Positions 36,494 through 45,472 of a stretch of DNA of 64,000 bases are shown piece after piece (positions within the stretch are counted from its first letter, which is position 1; every line of letters begins with the position of its first letter). This stretch comes from Fibrella aestuarina BUZ 2. GTDB lineage: Bacteria > Bacteroidota > Bacteroidia > Cytophagales > Spirosomataceae. The notes beneath the pieces are model-generated. The model worked only from the letters and a program-made list of their open reading frames with translations. It did not search any database and was not told the DNA's origin. A program made the position numbers and the translations under genes. Location: positions 5,893,815 to 5,957,814 of the forward strand of contig NC_020054.1 of NCBI RefSeq assembly GCF_000331105.1, in the 5' to 3' direction.

Positions 36494-36530
36494 CTCAGCA
36501 CAATAGGCCCGCATTTTGCTAGGTGCTGAG
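36494..36530. repeat. Hairpin upstream of GH27 gene
   Basis: CTCAGCAC (36494-36501) pairs with GTGCTGAG (36523-36530), with a weaker TAG/CTA inside. It lies between the NifU-like gene and the GH27 gene. Could end the Fe-S operon or act in the GH27 leader. Confidence 0.45.
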
Positions 36531-36568
36531 ATACATTGGTATTTTCCTCATCGTCCTCGTTGTATCGC

Positions 36569-37930
36569 ATGAAATTTCCGCTGCTCATAGTGGGCCTTTT
36601 CTCGGCCATGCTGGGGGTTGCCCAGCCCGCTCCCGTTGCGCAAACTCCGCCGATGGGCTGGTCCAGCTACATGGCCTTGCAGCCTCAGTCGCTGGAAAAT
36701 GAAGTCCGCATCAATGCCGACTACATGGCCCAAACCCTCAGCGCACACGGCTGGCAATTTGTGCTCGTCGACTACAGTTGGGCCTACCCGAATCCACCGG
36801 AAGACAACGGCGGCAATCCCAATCAGTCGCGGCTGGCCAACGGTGATTACGTGCCACTCCTCAACATGGATGCCCACGGTCGGCTCCTGCCCGACCCGCG
36901 TAAGTTCCCCTCGTCGAAAGACGGGCAGGGCCTGCGCCCACTAGCTTCGTACCTGCATGGGCTAGGGCTTAAATTCGGGCTTCACGTGATGCGGGGCATT
37001 CCCCGTCAGGCCGTTCGGGCCAAGACGCCCATTCTGGGCACCGATGGTATCACCGCCGATCAGATTGCCGATACCGTCAATGTGTGTCCCTGGCTCAACC
37101 ACATGTATGGGGTCGACATGCGGAAACCCGGCGCGCAGGAGTACTACAATTCCCTGCTCGAACTGTATGGCCAGTGGAACGTCGATTACATCAAATTTGA
37201 CGACATGGGTCAGCCGGGTAACCCGTCGGTATACCACAAAGAGGAAGTGGAAGCCGTGCGGAAAGCCATCGACGAACTGCGGAGACCCATCATCTTCAGC
37301 GTGGCCTACGCGCAACCGTTCGACAACAGCGACCACCTACGCCAACACGCTAACCTGTTCCGAATCAGCAACGATGCCGTCACCAACTGGGAGCAGCTGA
37401 AAAAACAGTTCGACTACGGCGCGCAGTGGTCCACGGTCGCCAGCGCCGGTCACTGGCCCGACGCCGATCGGCTGCCGCTGGGTTGGCGCCCGAAACGGAA
37501 CGTACCTGGCGAAGCCTTTACCGATGCCGAGCAACGTACCCGGCTGACCCTCTGGTGCATGCTGAAATCGCCCCTGATGCTCGACGGTAACCTGCCCGAC
37601 TGTACGCCCTTTGCGGCCAGCCTGCTCACCAACGACGAAGGCTTGGCCGTGAACCAGGAAGCGACCAACCCTCGGCAACTGAGCCGCACCGACGATCTGG
37701 CAATCTGGGTATCCGATGCCCCCGACGGGCAAACGAAAAACGTAGCCCTGTTCAACCTTTCCAACGAAAGCCGCCCCGTAACCCTCACCCTGAGCGACGT
37801 GGGCATTCCCAAAAAAGCGAACATCCGCGACGTGTGGGGCAAGGCCTACAAAGGCCAGTTCAAGAAAACGTTCACCCATCAGCTCGGCCCCCACGATGCA
37901 GTGCTGCTACGCGTCGCACCGGTTCAGTGA
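36569..37930 (+). CDS. Glycoside hydrolase family 27 (alpha-galactosidase type), exported
   Basis: 453 residues. Retaining alpha-galactosidase or alpha-N-acetylgalactosaminidase family. Signal peptide MKFPLLIVGLFSAMLGVAQ supports the start at 36569 rather than 36536. TPPMGWSSYMAL opens the barrel; VDYIKFDDMG holds the nucleophile Asp (family YxKxD); SAGHWPDADRL is in the place of the family acid/base Asp loop; MLKSPLMLDGNLP follows, then a C-terminal beta domain. The first motif departs slightly from classical N-x-W-N, which is common in Bacteroidota members. No PUL genes adjacent. Confidence 0.85.
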   Translation: MKFPLLIVGLFSAMLGVAQPAPVAQTPPMGWSSYMALQPQSLENEVRINADYMAQTLSAHGWQFVLVDYSWAYPNPPEDNGGNPNQSRLANGDYVPLLNMDAHGRLLPDPRKFPSSKDGQGLRPLASYLHGLGLKFGLHVMRGIPRQAVRAKTPILGTDGITADQIADTVNVCPWLNHMYGVDMRKPGAQEYYNSLLELYGQWNVDYIKFDDMGQPGNPSVYHKEEVEAVRKAIDELRRPIIFSVAYAQPFDNSDHLRQHANLFRISNDAVTNWEQLKKQFDYGAQWSTVASAGHWPDADRLPLGWRPKRNVPGEAFTDAEQRTRLTLWCMLKSPLMLDGNLPDCTPFAASLLTNDEGLAVNQEATNPRQLSRTDDLAIWVSDAPDGQTKNVALFNLSNESRPVTLTLSDVGIPKKANIRDVWGKAYKGQFKKTFTHQLGPHDAVLLRVAPVQ

Positions 37931-37944
37931 AGGTGCTTTGCGAG

Positions 37945-38011
37945 ACCTTATAAGGTAGTAAGGCCTAAACGAATTGATTGCTTTCTGGATCGTTTGCCAA
38001 ACATTGTTTGG
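37945..38011. repeat. Two short palindromes after the GH27 gene
   Basis: ACCTTATAAGGT is a perfect 12-base palindrome (37945-37956). CCAAAC-ATT-GTTTGG forms a second stem (37997-38011). The surrounding 200 bases before the flavin oxidase are AT-rich and otherwise hold nothing I recognise. Confidence 0.5.
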
Positions 38012-38131
38012 AGTTATTGCATAATCGCAAGCAAAACATGCATCTTTTAAACATATTTTAGCCGGTTACGCTTCTAATCGCGCGTATGTGTATTTTCACA
38101 GGATCAGAATAGCCTGTTCCCACTGACACCC

Positions 38132-39697
38132 ATGACACGACGCGATTTTATTCATTCGACTTCGGCGGGATATGCATCGCTGCTCGCCTGGGGTCTGCTG
38201 GCACCGGCGCCCGCTTCCGCCTTCAACCTGCCACCCAACGGGGTTAGCGCCACGGGTAAGGCCCGCCGCGTGGTGATCTTGGGCGCCGGGCTGGCGGGAT
38301 TGGCTTCGGCCTGGGAGCTGGGCAAACTCGGCTACGACTGCACCGTGCTCGAAGCCCGCAGCCGGTCGGGTGGCCGCGTCTGGACGGTGCGGGGCGGCAC
38401 CTCGGAGACCGAACTTGGCGGCACAGCCCAGACCTGCCGCTTCGACGACGGCTATTATTTCAACGGCGGGGCCGCCCGCATCCCGCACCATCACCAGCTC
38501 ACGCTCCAATATTGCCGCGAACTGGGTGTACCGCTCGAAATTTTCAACGGGGGCAACGAAGCCGCCTACCTGTACAACGATCAGGCTGAGGGTACTACGG
38601 GTACAGGTTCGTTTGCCAACCGGCGCATTCGGGTGAAGGAGTACCACAACGATATGCGCGGCTACACGGCCGAGTTGCTCACAAAAGCGCTCGATCAGGG
38701 CGCGCTCGACAAAGAGCTGACCAAGGAAGACATCGAAAAGCTGGTCGATTTCCTGAAAAACGAAGGCGACCTCAACACGGCGCATCTTTACAAAGGCACC
38801 AACCGGCGCGGCTACAAAACCGAACCCGGCGCGGGCGCCACGGCCGGTATCACCACCGACCCCTACGGCCTCACCGACATTCTACGGTCGGGGTTCATGC
38901 AGCCCGTTTTCTACAACGTCGGCGATTACATTTACGAACAGCAAACGACGCTGCTTCAGCCCGTGGGCGGCATGGATGCCATTCCCAAAGCCTTTGAAAA
39001 ACGGCTGGCGGGCAAAATCCTGTTCAACGCCCCCGTGACCGAACTCCGCAAAACCGAAAATGGCGTGCGGGTCGTGCACCAGAAAGGCGGCAAACCCACC
39101 GAACTGCTGGCCGATTTCTGCGTCTGCACGTTGCCCCTACCCGTACTCAAAAACCTTGAATCGGATTTGTCGGGCTCGGTCAAACGCGCCGCCGACTTTG
39201 TGCCGTACATCAAAACGGGTAAAATCGGGTTGCAATTCAAACGCCGGTTCTGGGAGGAAGACGATGGGATTTACGGCGGCATTTCGCGCACCAACATGGA
39301 CATCAACCAGATCTGGTATCCGTCGTTTGGCTTCCAGAAACCCAAGGGCGTGCTCATCGGCTATTACAATTTCTACAGCCGGGCCGAAGCCGTAGGCGCT
39401 CTGCCCGTTGCCGAACGCCAGAAACTAGCGCTGGCACAGGGGCAAAAGATTCACCCCCAATACGCCACCGAGTTCGACAACGCCTTTTCGCTGGCCTGGC
39501 ACCGCATTCCTTATTCGGAGGGCGGCTGGGCGTTGTACGACGACACCGTCCGGCGCAAACAATACCCCGCCTTGCTCGAGCCCGACGGCGCTATTTACTT
39601 TGCCGGCGAACATACCACGTACCTGACAGCCTGGATGGCCGGCGCCCTTACCTCGGCCCGCCGCGCCGTCGAAGCCATTCACGCCCGGGTGGGATAG
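38132..39697 (+). CDS. Tat-exported flavin amine oxidase-like oxidoreductase
   Basis: 521 residues. Begins with a twin-arginine signal (MTRRDFIHS...LAPAPASA), so it is exported folded with FAD. FAD-binding Rossmann motif VVILGAGLAGLASAWELG, then EARSRSGGRVWTV typical of flavin monoamine oxidases; the C-terminal FAD loop is YFAGEHTTYLTAWMAGAL. Substrate could be an amine, amino acid or polyisoprenoid; it cannot be told. Next gene downstream is the Hint-domain protein, separated by an inverted repeat. Confidence 0.85.
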   Translation: MTRRDFIHSTSAGYASLLAWGLLAPAPASAFNLPPNGVSATGKARRVVILGAGLAGLASAWELGKLGYDCTVLEARSRSGGRVWTVRGGTSETELGGTAQTCRFDDGYYFNGGAARIPHHHQLTLQYCRELGVPLEIFNGGNEAAYLYNDQAEGTTGTGSFANRRIRVKEYHNDMRGYTAELLTKALDQGALDKELTKEDIEKLVDFLKNEGDLNTAHLYKGTNRRGYKTEPGAGATAGITTDPYGLTDILRSGFMQPVFYNVGDYIYEQQTTLLQPVGGMDAIPKAFEKRLAGKILFNAPVTELRKTENGVRVVHQKGGKPTELLADFCVCTLPLPVLKNLESDLSGSVKRAADFVPYIKTGKIGLQFKRRFWEEDDGIYGGISRTNMDINQIWYPSFGFQKPKGVLIGYYNFYSRAEAVGALPVAERQKLALAQGQKIHPQYATEFDNAFSLAWHRIPYSEGGWALYDDTVRRKQYPALLEPDGAIYFAGEHTTYLTAWMAGALTSARRAVEAIHARVG

Positions 39698-39704
39698 ACA
39701 ACCT

Positions 39705-39794
39705 AGTTTTCGGTCGTCAGTTTACAGTAGCCTATGAAACATGGGCAGGTCTGTAGACGTAGCCACTGAAAACAGTAAACTGAAGACTGAAAAC
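39705..39794. repeat. Inverted repeat of 7-base units before the Hint gene
   Basis: Left arm 39705-39730, right arm 39765-39794 (units such as ACTGAAA, ACAGTAA). The right arm ends nine bases before the ATG at 39804, so folding would place the ribosome site at the stem base. Confidence 0.75.
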
Positions 39795-39803
39795 CAGCAA
39801 ACT

Positions 39804-40799
39804 ATGAAGCGTACCCTGATTACCTCCCTCTTCACGCTGCTGACGGCGCTGATCACCAACTTTTTCGCCCAGCGGGTGATGGCTCAGTCGTCGCCGGGCG
39901 TGCTGACCGCCGACCAGGCGACGGCTGTAAAAGCCATTCGCATCGCTAACCTCGACAAAGACACCTACTTCAAGTCGGGTGGGTTTATTCTGGAACGCTA
40001 CGAAGACCGCCCCGCCTACGTGTTTACCTACAGCGACGGCATCACGCGGAAAGTGTATCTGTATAAAGTCTACAGCGCCGCCGACACCAAAGAGCTTGGG
40101 TTGCTGGCGCTGTATCAGAACGGCAAAACCAACGAGGTGAAGTCGTTTGTGATTCCCGGTTCGGGAGCCGACCGCAAAGCCTGGGACGCCTATATCGACG
40201 ACCTGAAATATGTAGGCGAAAAAGAACCGGGCCTCATGTCGACGCTGACGTTTGTGCTAAGCCGCGAACTAAGTGGCCTGATGGGCGGTAACGGATCGGC
40301 CAAGGCCGACGATGGCGTCAAGAAGAAAGAAGAATACAACTTCTGCTTCGGCCCCACGGCCCGCGTGACGCTGCCTAACGGCGACACGAAAGCGATCAGC
40401 CAGGTACGGACCGGCGACGAAGTATTAGGCTACGACGCCGCATCGAACACGCTGGTTTCTAGCCGCGTAACGGCCGTCGATACGCATGCAGGTACGTTCC
40501 GGCTGGTGGGGGTCTGGCTGGTGCCGACGCAGGAACTGACCGCCAGCCGCGCTACGTACCCAGCCCAGCCGGTGCTGCTCGAAGCCACCGCGACCCACCC
40601 CGTGCTGACCGCCACCGGCCGCAAATCGCTGGGCGACGTAACAACGGGCGACACGCTGTATCGCTACGAAAACAACCGACTCGTGCCGTATCAGGTGGTT
40701 CGGGTGGGCACGACGGGGCAAGCCGTTGAGCGCCTTTATAACCTACGTACCCAGCCGGGCGGCTATGTGGTAGATGGCACGGTTGTGCTGGACAAATAA
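39804..40799 (+). CDS. Secreted protein with C-terminal Hint (Hedgehog/intein) domain
   Basis: 331 residues. Signal peptide ends near VMAQ (residue 27); residues about 30-175 form an unrecognised domain; a Hint domain runs from Cys181 to the end. It opens CFGPTARVTLPNGDTKAISQ, with the Cys-Phe start seen in Hedgehog Hint modules, then VRTGDEVLGYD. Block B has the T-x-x-H pair (Thr262, His265 in ATATHPVL). The end, ERLYNLRTQPGGYVVDGTVV, lacks the His-Asn of splicing inteins, as Hedgehog does. Self-cleavage at Cys181 through a thioester is plausible but unproven. The start is ATG 39804, before the signal peptide. An RND transporter gene follows after 33 bases. Confidence 0.8.
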   Translation: MKRTLITSLFTLLTALITNFFAQRVMAQSSPGVLTADQATAVKAIRIANLDKDTYFKSGGFILERYEDRPAYVFTYSDGITRKVYLYKVYSAADTKELGLLALYQNGKTNEVKSFVIPGSGADRKAWDAYIDDLKYVGEKEPGLMSTLTFVLSRELSGLMGGNGSAKADDGVKKKEEYNFCFGPTARVTLPNGDTKAISQVRTGDEVLGYDAASNTLVSSRVTAVDTHAGTFRLVGVWLVPTQELTASRATYPAQPVLLEATATHPVLTATGRKSLGDVTTGDTLYRYENNRLVPYQVVRVGTTGQAVERLYNLRTQPGGYVVDGTVVLDK

Positions 40800-40832
40800 A
40801 GGCGGGCCGACCACTTTTGGCTAACTTGCCGC

Positions 40833-43202
40833 ATGATTTGGTCCCGAATAGCCGCCTTTATCTTATCGAATCGGCTGGTGTTACTCATCCTGGTGGCAGT
40901 AGGCACCGTGTTCATGGGTTACCATGCCGCTCAGGTGAAACTGTCTTACGAATTTGCCAAAATCCTGCCGGTTACCGACCCCGATTACAAGCAGTATCAG
41001 GCGTTTAAAGAGCGGTTTGGCGAAGACGGCAACATCATGGTGGTGGGGGTCGAAACCGATTCGATGTACCAGTTGCCCTTCCTGCGTGACTGGCAGCAGC
41101 TTAATCGGCAGATCAAACAGATCGACGGCATCCGCGACGTGGTGTCGAACACGGGGCTGTATACGATTCGGCTCAACGACAGCACCGACCGATTTCAGTT
41201 GCAGCCCGTTGCCAAAGAGCTTCCCACTACGCAGGCCGAAGCCGATAGCCTGCGGGCCACGCTCGGTCGCCTGCCCTTTTATCAGGGGCTGGTTACCGAT
41301 TCATCGGGCCGGGCGCACTTGATGGCCGTTTCGTTCGACCAGAAAAAGCTAAATACGAAAGGGCGCATTGCCACGGTCCGGCAGGTCGAGCAACTGGTCG
41401 ATGCCTTCGGCGAACGCCACCACACGACCGTGCACCTGTCGGGATTGCCCTACATCCGCACGGAATTCACGGCCAAAGTAAGTCGGGAGCTGGGGCTGTT
41501 TATGGGCCTTGCCTTTCTGGTTACGGCTTCCATCCTGTTCATTTTTTTCCGGTCGGCGTCGGTGGTCGGCATCAGCATGGCCGTGGTGGCGGTAGGCGTG
41601 GTATGGGCGCTGGGCTACCTGGTCTTGCTGGGCTACAGCATCACCATCCTGTCGGGCCTGATTCCGCCCATCCTGATCGTCATTGGGGTACCCAACGCCA
41701 TTTTCCTGCTCAACCGCTATCATGACGAGCTCAACAAAGGCCTGCCGCAACGCGAGGCCCTGAGCGTAGCGATTGCCAAAGTAGGCGAAACCACTTTCTT
41801 CGCCAACGTCACCACGTCGATCGGCTTCTTCGTCTTCTACTTCACGGCCAGCCCGTTCCTGCTCGAATTTGGCCTGATTGCCGCCCTCGGCATCATGACC
41901 ACCTTCGCGACGTCGCTGATCCTGATTCCGGTGGTCTTCAGCTACCTGAACGTACCCAGCGAAAAACACCGCAGTCACCTCGACAGCCCGCTGGTCACCC
42001 GGTTTCTGGTTTGGGTCGATGGGCTCGTGCATCGGCGGCGGGCGGCGGTTTATCTGTTTGTCGGTGTGTGCGTCGTGGCGGGTCTGGTCGGAATGAGCCT
42101 GATTCGGGCAACGGGCTATATGGTCGACGATCTGCCCAAAAACGACCCCATCTACACCGATCTGAAGTATTTCGAGAAGACCTATAAAGGTGTACTGCCC
42201 TTCGAGGTCAGCATCGACGCCGGGCGGCCGGGGCGCGTGCTGACGCCTCCTACCCTCAACAAGATCAGGCAGTTGCAGCGTGAATTCGGGCAGCACCCTG
42301 AACTGGCCCGGCCGCTGTCGGTGGTTGAGGCGGTGAAGTTTTTCTACCAGGCTTACCGGGGTGGCGATCCGCGCTATTACCTGCTACCTCCGGCGCTAGA
42401 AATGGCCAAACTGCAACGCTACACCAGTCAGTTGAGCACCGGCACCAAGCGCACCGGCTCGGTGAGTCTGGCGTCGTATGTCGATACCAGCCGCCGATAT
42501 ACCCGGGTGAGTTTTCAGGTGGCCGATATCGGCTCGACCCGGCTGCGCGCGCTGATCGACCAACTCCAGCCCCGCGCCGACTCCATCTTTAATTTCGACC
42601 GCGAAACAGGCCGATGGGTTGACTCGGCTGATCGCTACGCCGTGAACATCACCGGCAACAGCGTCACGTTTACACGGGGCAACGAATACCTGCTCCGCAA
42701 CCTCGCCGAAAGCACGCTGCTGGCCATCGGGCTGGTATCGGTGATCCTCATCATTCTGCTGCGCGACGTGCGGCTGAGTCTTACGGCCATTGTGCCGAGT
42801 ATCGTGCCGCTGATCGTGACGGCGGGGTTGATGGGCTATTTTCACATCAACCTCAAGCCTTCGACCATCCTGATTTTTAGTATTGCGTTCGGTCTTTCGT
42901 CCGACGGCACCATTTATTTCATCACCAAATACCGCGATGAACTGCGCGATAAGAGCGTCGACGTGGCCGAGGCGATATCGCGGACCATCCGGCAAACGGG
43001 CGTCAGCATGGTTTACACGGCATTTATTCTGTTTGCGGGCTTCGCCATTTTCACCGCCTCCACCTTTCAGGGAACCGTGTCGCTGGGCATTCTGGTGTCG
43101 ATTACGCTGCTGATGGGCATGACCTCGAACCTGATCCTGCTGCCAGCTTTCTTGATGACGGTTTACAACCGGCGGCAACGAAAAAAGGTAACGGTTTCGT
43201 AA
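40833..43202 (+). CDS. RND superfamily transporter, MMPL / Patched / HpnN type
   Basis: 789 residues, internally duplicated. Each half has one membrane helix (ILSNRLVLLILVAVGTVFMG; AAVYLFVGVCVVAGLVGMSL), a large periplasmic porter loop of about 180 residues, and a cluster of about five helices. The second half keeps an acidic residue in the fourth helix (FGLSSDGTIYFITKYRDE); the first half reads IGVPNAIFLLNRYHDE, so only one half has the Asp. The group covers lipid and hopanoid exporters (HpnN, MmpL) and eukaryotic Patched/NPC1. Probable lipid or hydrophobic-molecule transport. It lies 33 bases after the Hint gene; TTTTGG-CTAACTTG in the gap might be its own weak promoter. Confidence 0.88.
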   Translation: MIWSRIAAFILSNRLVLLILVAVGTVFMGYHAAQVKLSYEFAKILPVTDPDYKQYQAFKERFGEDGNIMVVGVETDSMYQLPFLRDWQQLNRQIKQIDGIRDVVSNTGLYTIRLNDSTDRFQLQPVAKELPTTQAEADSLRATLGRLPFYQGLVTDSSGRAHLMAVSFDQKKLNTKGRIATVRQVEQLVDAFGERHHTTVHLSGLPYIRTEFTAKVSRELGLFMGLAFLVTASILFIFFRSASVVGISMAVVAVGVVWALGYLVLLGYSITILSGLIPPILIVIGVPNAIFLLNRYHDELNKGLPQREALSVAIAKVGETTFFANVTTSIGFFVFYFTASPFLLEFGLIAALGIMTTFATSLILIPVVFSYLNVPSEKHRSHLDSPLVTRFLVWVDGLVHRRRAAVYLFVGVCVVAGLVGMSLIRATGYMVDDLPKNDPIYTDLKYFEKTYKGVLPFEVSIDAGRPGRVLTPPTLNKIRQLQREFGQHPELARPLSVVEAVKFFYQAYRGGDPRYYLLPPALEMAKLQRYTSQLSTGTKRTGSVSLASYVDTSRRYTRVSFQVADIGSTRLRALIDQLQPRADSIFNFDRETGRWVDSADRYAVNITGNSVTFTRGNEYLLRNLAESTLLAIGLVSVILIILLRDVRLSLTAIVPSIVPLIVTAGLMGYFHINLKPSTILIFSIAFGLSSDGTIYFITKYRDELRDKSVDVAEAISRTIRQTGVSMVYTAFILFAGFAIFTASTFQGTVSLGILVSITLLMGMTSNLILLPAFLMTVYNRRQRKKVTVS

Positions 43203-43255
43203 GTTTCGGTTGCAAGCAAGTAGTACCAAATGGTCGATTTCTTTGACTACTATTT

Positions 43256-43275
43256 CAACGGTTACGTAACCGTTG
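43256..43275. repeat. Perfect 20-base palindrome
   Basis: CAACGGTTACGTAACCGTTG is fully self-complementary with no loop. It lies 35 bases before the start of the next gene and 54 bases after the RND stop. Candidate operator or cruciform-type terminator. Confidence 0.7.
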
Positions 43276-43309
43276 GAATCCTGCTTGGTACGTACGGCAC
43301 AACTCACTT

Positions 43310-44467
43310 ATGAAACGATTTTACAGTTTCCTGCTTTTCCTGGCCTGGTCAATCAGCCTCTGCGCACAGCCACTCAAAGCGCCAAAAGGCACGCCCACCG
43401 TTCATTTCACGCTAACGGATAGCACCGTCGTTTCGGGCAAAATTATCCGGCAGGACAGCGCCACCATAGCCGTGCAGCGGCCGGGCAAGTACGTAACGTA
43501 CCTGCAACCCAACCAGATCGTCCGCATCACCACGACCCGCCCCGCCAGACAAGCCAACCCGACAAAAATCACGTCGTTCAGCCTGCGCGACGGCGCGACG
43601 GTCAGTGGTCAGGTTGTTCGCCAGACACCCGTAGCGGTGGTCGTCCGGCAAGCCAACGGCACCCAAAGCTACATCGACCCGGCCGACATCCTCAGCACAT
43701 CGACCATGGCAACGGAAGCGGCGAGCAGTGGCCCCAAAGCCATTGCCTCCGATGCCATCGGGGCCCCGTATCTGCTCAGTGGCCGCACGGCCTACACGCC
43801 CAGCGCTGGGACGGTCTATTACCGCAACACGTACCTGATCCGCAACGAGGCCGAAGTGGGCATTACCAACGGCTGGAGCGCCGGGGTGATTACCAACCCA
43901 TCCTGGAATTTCGTGTATGAGACGTCGTCCTATCTCAGTGAAGCGATTTATACCAGCACCGATTTTGGTACACAGGTATACACGCGGGTTGGCGTTCCTA
44001 TTGGCAAAAGCATCCGGTTGGGTGCGGTGCTTACCACTCACTTGCAACGCCAGTATACCTTGAACTCATTTGATATCAGGAGCTACATCAGGAGCAGTCT
44101 ATTGGGGCAAGTACTAGCTTCATTTGGCAAACCACAAAACAACATCACGTTAGGGTATACGTTCCGAATCGATGACAACCTGATGTTCCTACAGGATTTC
44201 GGCATGCTGACGATCGGTACAATTCAATACCTCAGTCCGTCACTTTCGGTCGTCAGTGATAATCGCATTCGGATACACGGCAATTCATATGGCCCTGCGA
44301 CCCGCCTCTCGGCGGCTCTACGCATCCGCAAGAGAAGCCACGCATTCGATATCGGCATTTTTTCGTATACACAGCAGTCATTCTCCAACATCAATTATAC
44401 GAGTAGAACGAAGCTCTATGCCTACCCCTACCTAAGCTACGCCGTACAACTCGGCGGCAGGCGTTAG
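43310..44467 (+). CDS. Exported protein with tandem SH3-like modules and barrel-like C terminus
   Basis: 385 residues. Signal peptide (ends SLCAQ, about residue 22). Two related beta modules follow: TDSTVVSGKIIRQDSATIAV...NQIVRI (about 35-80) and RDGATVSGQVVRQTPVAVVV...ADILST (about 90-130), resembling small SH3-like barrels. The C-terminal 200 residues alternate polar and hydrophobic in a way that fits an outer-membrane barrel. No named family recognised. Its stop overlaps the stop of the convergent esterase gene by two bases. Confidence 0.65.
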   Translation: MKRFYSFLLFLAWSISLCAQPLKAPKGTPTVHFTLTDSTVVSGKIIRQDSATIAVQRPGKYVTYLQPNQIVRITTTRPARQANPTKITSFSLRDGATVSGQVVRQTPVAVVVRQANGTQSYIDPADILSTSTMATEAASSGPKAIASDAIGAPYLLSGRTAYTPSAGTVYYRNTYLIRNEAEVGITNGWSAGVITNPSWNFVYETSSYLSEAIYTSTDFGTQVYTRVGVPIGKSIRLGAVLTTHLQRQYTLNSFDIRSYIRSSLLGQVLASFGKPQNNITLGYTFRIDDNLMFLQDFGMLTIGTIQYLSPSLSVVSDNRIRIHGNSYGPATRLSAALRIRKRSHAFDIGIFSYTQQSFSNINYTSRTKLYAYPYLSYAVQLGGRR

Positions 44468-45357
44468 TCGGCTTGTGTTCCGTTGACGAGTTTCAGTGTT
44501 TCGCGGTAAATCACGTTGCGCTTCCAGAACAATTGCGACGCCATCGGCACGTGTTTTTTACCGGGCAGTACGGTGTATTGGCTTTTCACACCCAGCGCCA
44601 GCAGTTTTTCGTGGAAACTTTTGGCACCGTCGATGATGCTCGGGTACGTATTGCCACCCACATACAATAGCGTCGGTGGCGCAGCCGGACCACTTGCCCC
44701 GCCTGAACGCACCTGATAAAACGGCGAAACGTCGCGCCAGCCCTCGGGCTTGTTACCGAACGGGATCAGGTACTGCCTGTCAGATGGGTACTTCATTTCC
44801 TTTAGGTAATCGTACATGTTGATCCCCGCCGGATCGTCGAGGATAGCGCCTTTGACGGGGTTTTGCGCCAGCCCCAGTTTGGTAAAATAAGTATCCTGAA
44901 CGGCCAGCAACGCCGCCAGCCCACCGCCCGCCGAGTGCCCCATGACGTAGATCCGGCCGGGGTCGCCGCCAAAGTCAGCAATGTGGTTTTTGACCCACAG
45001 AATTGCCTGTGCGCAATCGTCGGCCATAGCAGGCACCTGCACCTCGGGCGAGAGTCGGTAGCTCGGAATCACGGCCACTACGCCCTGTTTGGCCAGTCGT
45101 CGCCCGATAAACCAATAAATGTTTTTGCTGCCACTATTCCAGTTGCCGCCGTGGAAAAACACAACGACCGGGGCGGGCCTGTTCGCTTTTCCGTTGGGTC
45201 GGTACACATCGAGCACGTTCTTTTCCGGATTGAAATCGGCGCTGGTCTTGGCTTTGTAGGGGATGTCTTTGGTTCGTTTGCTGGTAAACGAAATGGCAGA
45301 CACCTGGGTCGATAGAAACAGCAATAAAGCGGCTAAAGGCCGGGCATAAACAGGCAT
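44464..45357 (-). CDS. Alpha/beta hydrolase, esterase type, exported
   Basis: 297 residues. Carboxylesterase-like (BD-FAE / hormone-sensitive lipase-like) hydrolase. Signal peptide MPVYARPLAALLLFLSTQVSA sets the start at 45357 instead of 45411. Oxyanion motif VVFFHGGNWNSGS, nucleophile Ser in MGHSAGGGLAA, and a late His in PGKKHVPMA make a full catalytic triad with an Asp of the TYPSIIDGAK region. Natural substrate unknown; acetylated or feruloylated carbohydrates are possible. Divergent from the DinB gene. Confidence 0.85.
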   Translation of the reverse strand: MPVYARPLAALLLFLSTQVSAISFTSKRTKDIPYKAKTSADFNPEKNVLDVYRPNGKANRPAPVVVFFHGGNWNSGSKNIYWFIGRRLAKQGVVAVIPSYRLSPEVQVPAMADDCAQAILWVKNHIADFGGDPGRIYVMGHSAGGGLAALLAVQDTYFTKLGLAQNPVKGAILDDPAGINMYDYLKEMKYPSDRQYLIPFGNKPEGWRDVSPFYQVRSGGASGPAAPPTLLYVGGNTYPSIIDGAKSFHEKLLALGVKSQYTVLPGKKHVPMASQLFWKRNVIYRETLKLVNGTQAD

Positions 45358-45407
45358 AGCAAATAGGTGGATGATCGTGAAGGCAGGAGTCGATGCGGCG
45401 ATTGGCC

Positions 45408-45445
45408 GCAACGTACCCAGCTAGTAACACCGCTAGCTACGTTGC
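45408..45445. repeat. Inverted repeat in the esterase/DinB divergent region
   Basis: GCAACGTA (45408-45415) pairs with TACGTTGC (45438-45445), with AGCTAG / CTAGCT pairing inside. Lies between two divergent genes, so may carry regulatory sites for both. Confidence 0.55.
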
Positions 45446-45472
45446 AGTTTAATTTCTGTAGTTTCGCCTCTC

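Noticed and set aside
40801..40832. Considered a splicing intein interrupting a host protein at 39804-40799
   Set aside because: No C-terminal His-Asn and no extein follows; the frame ends at 40799, so the module is Hedgehog-type Hint rather than an intein.
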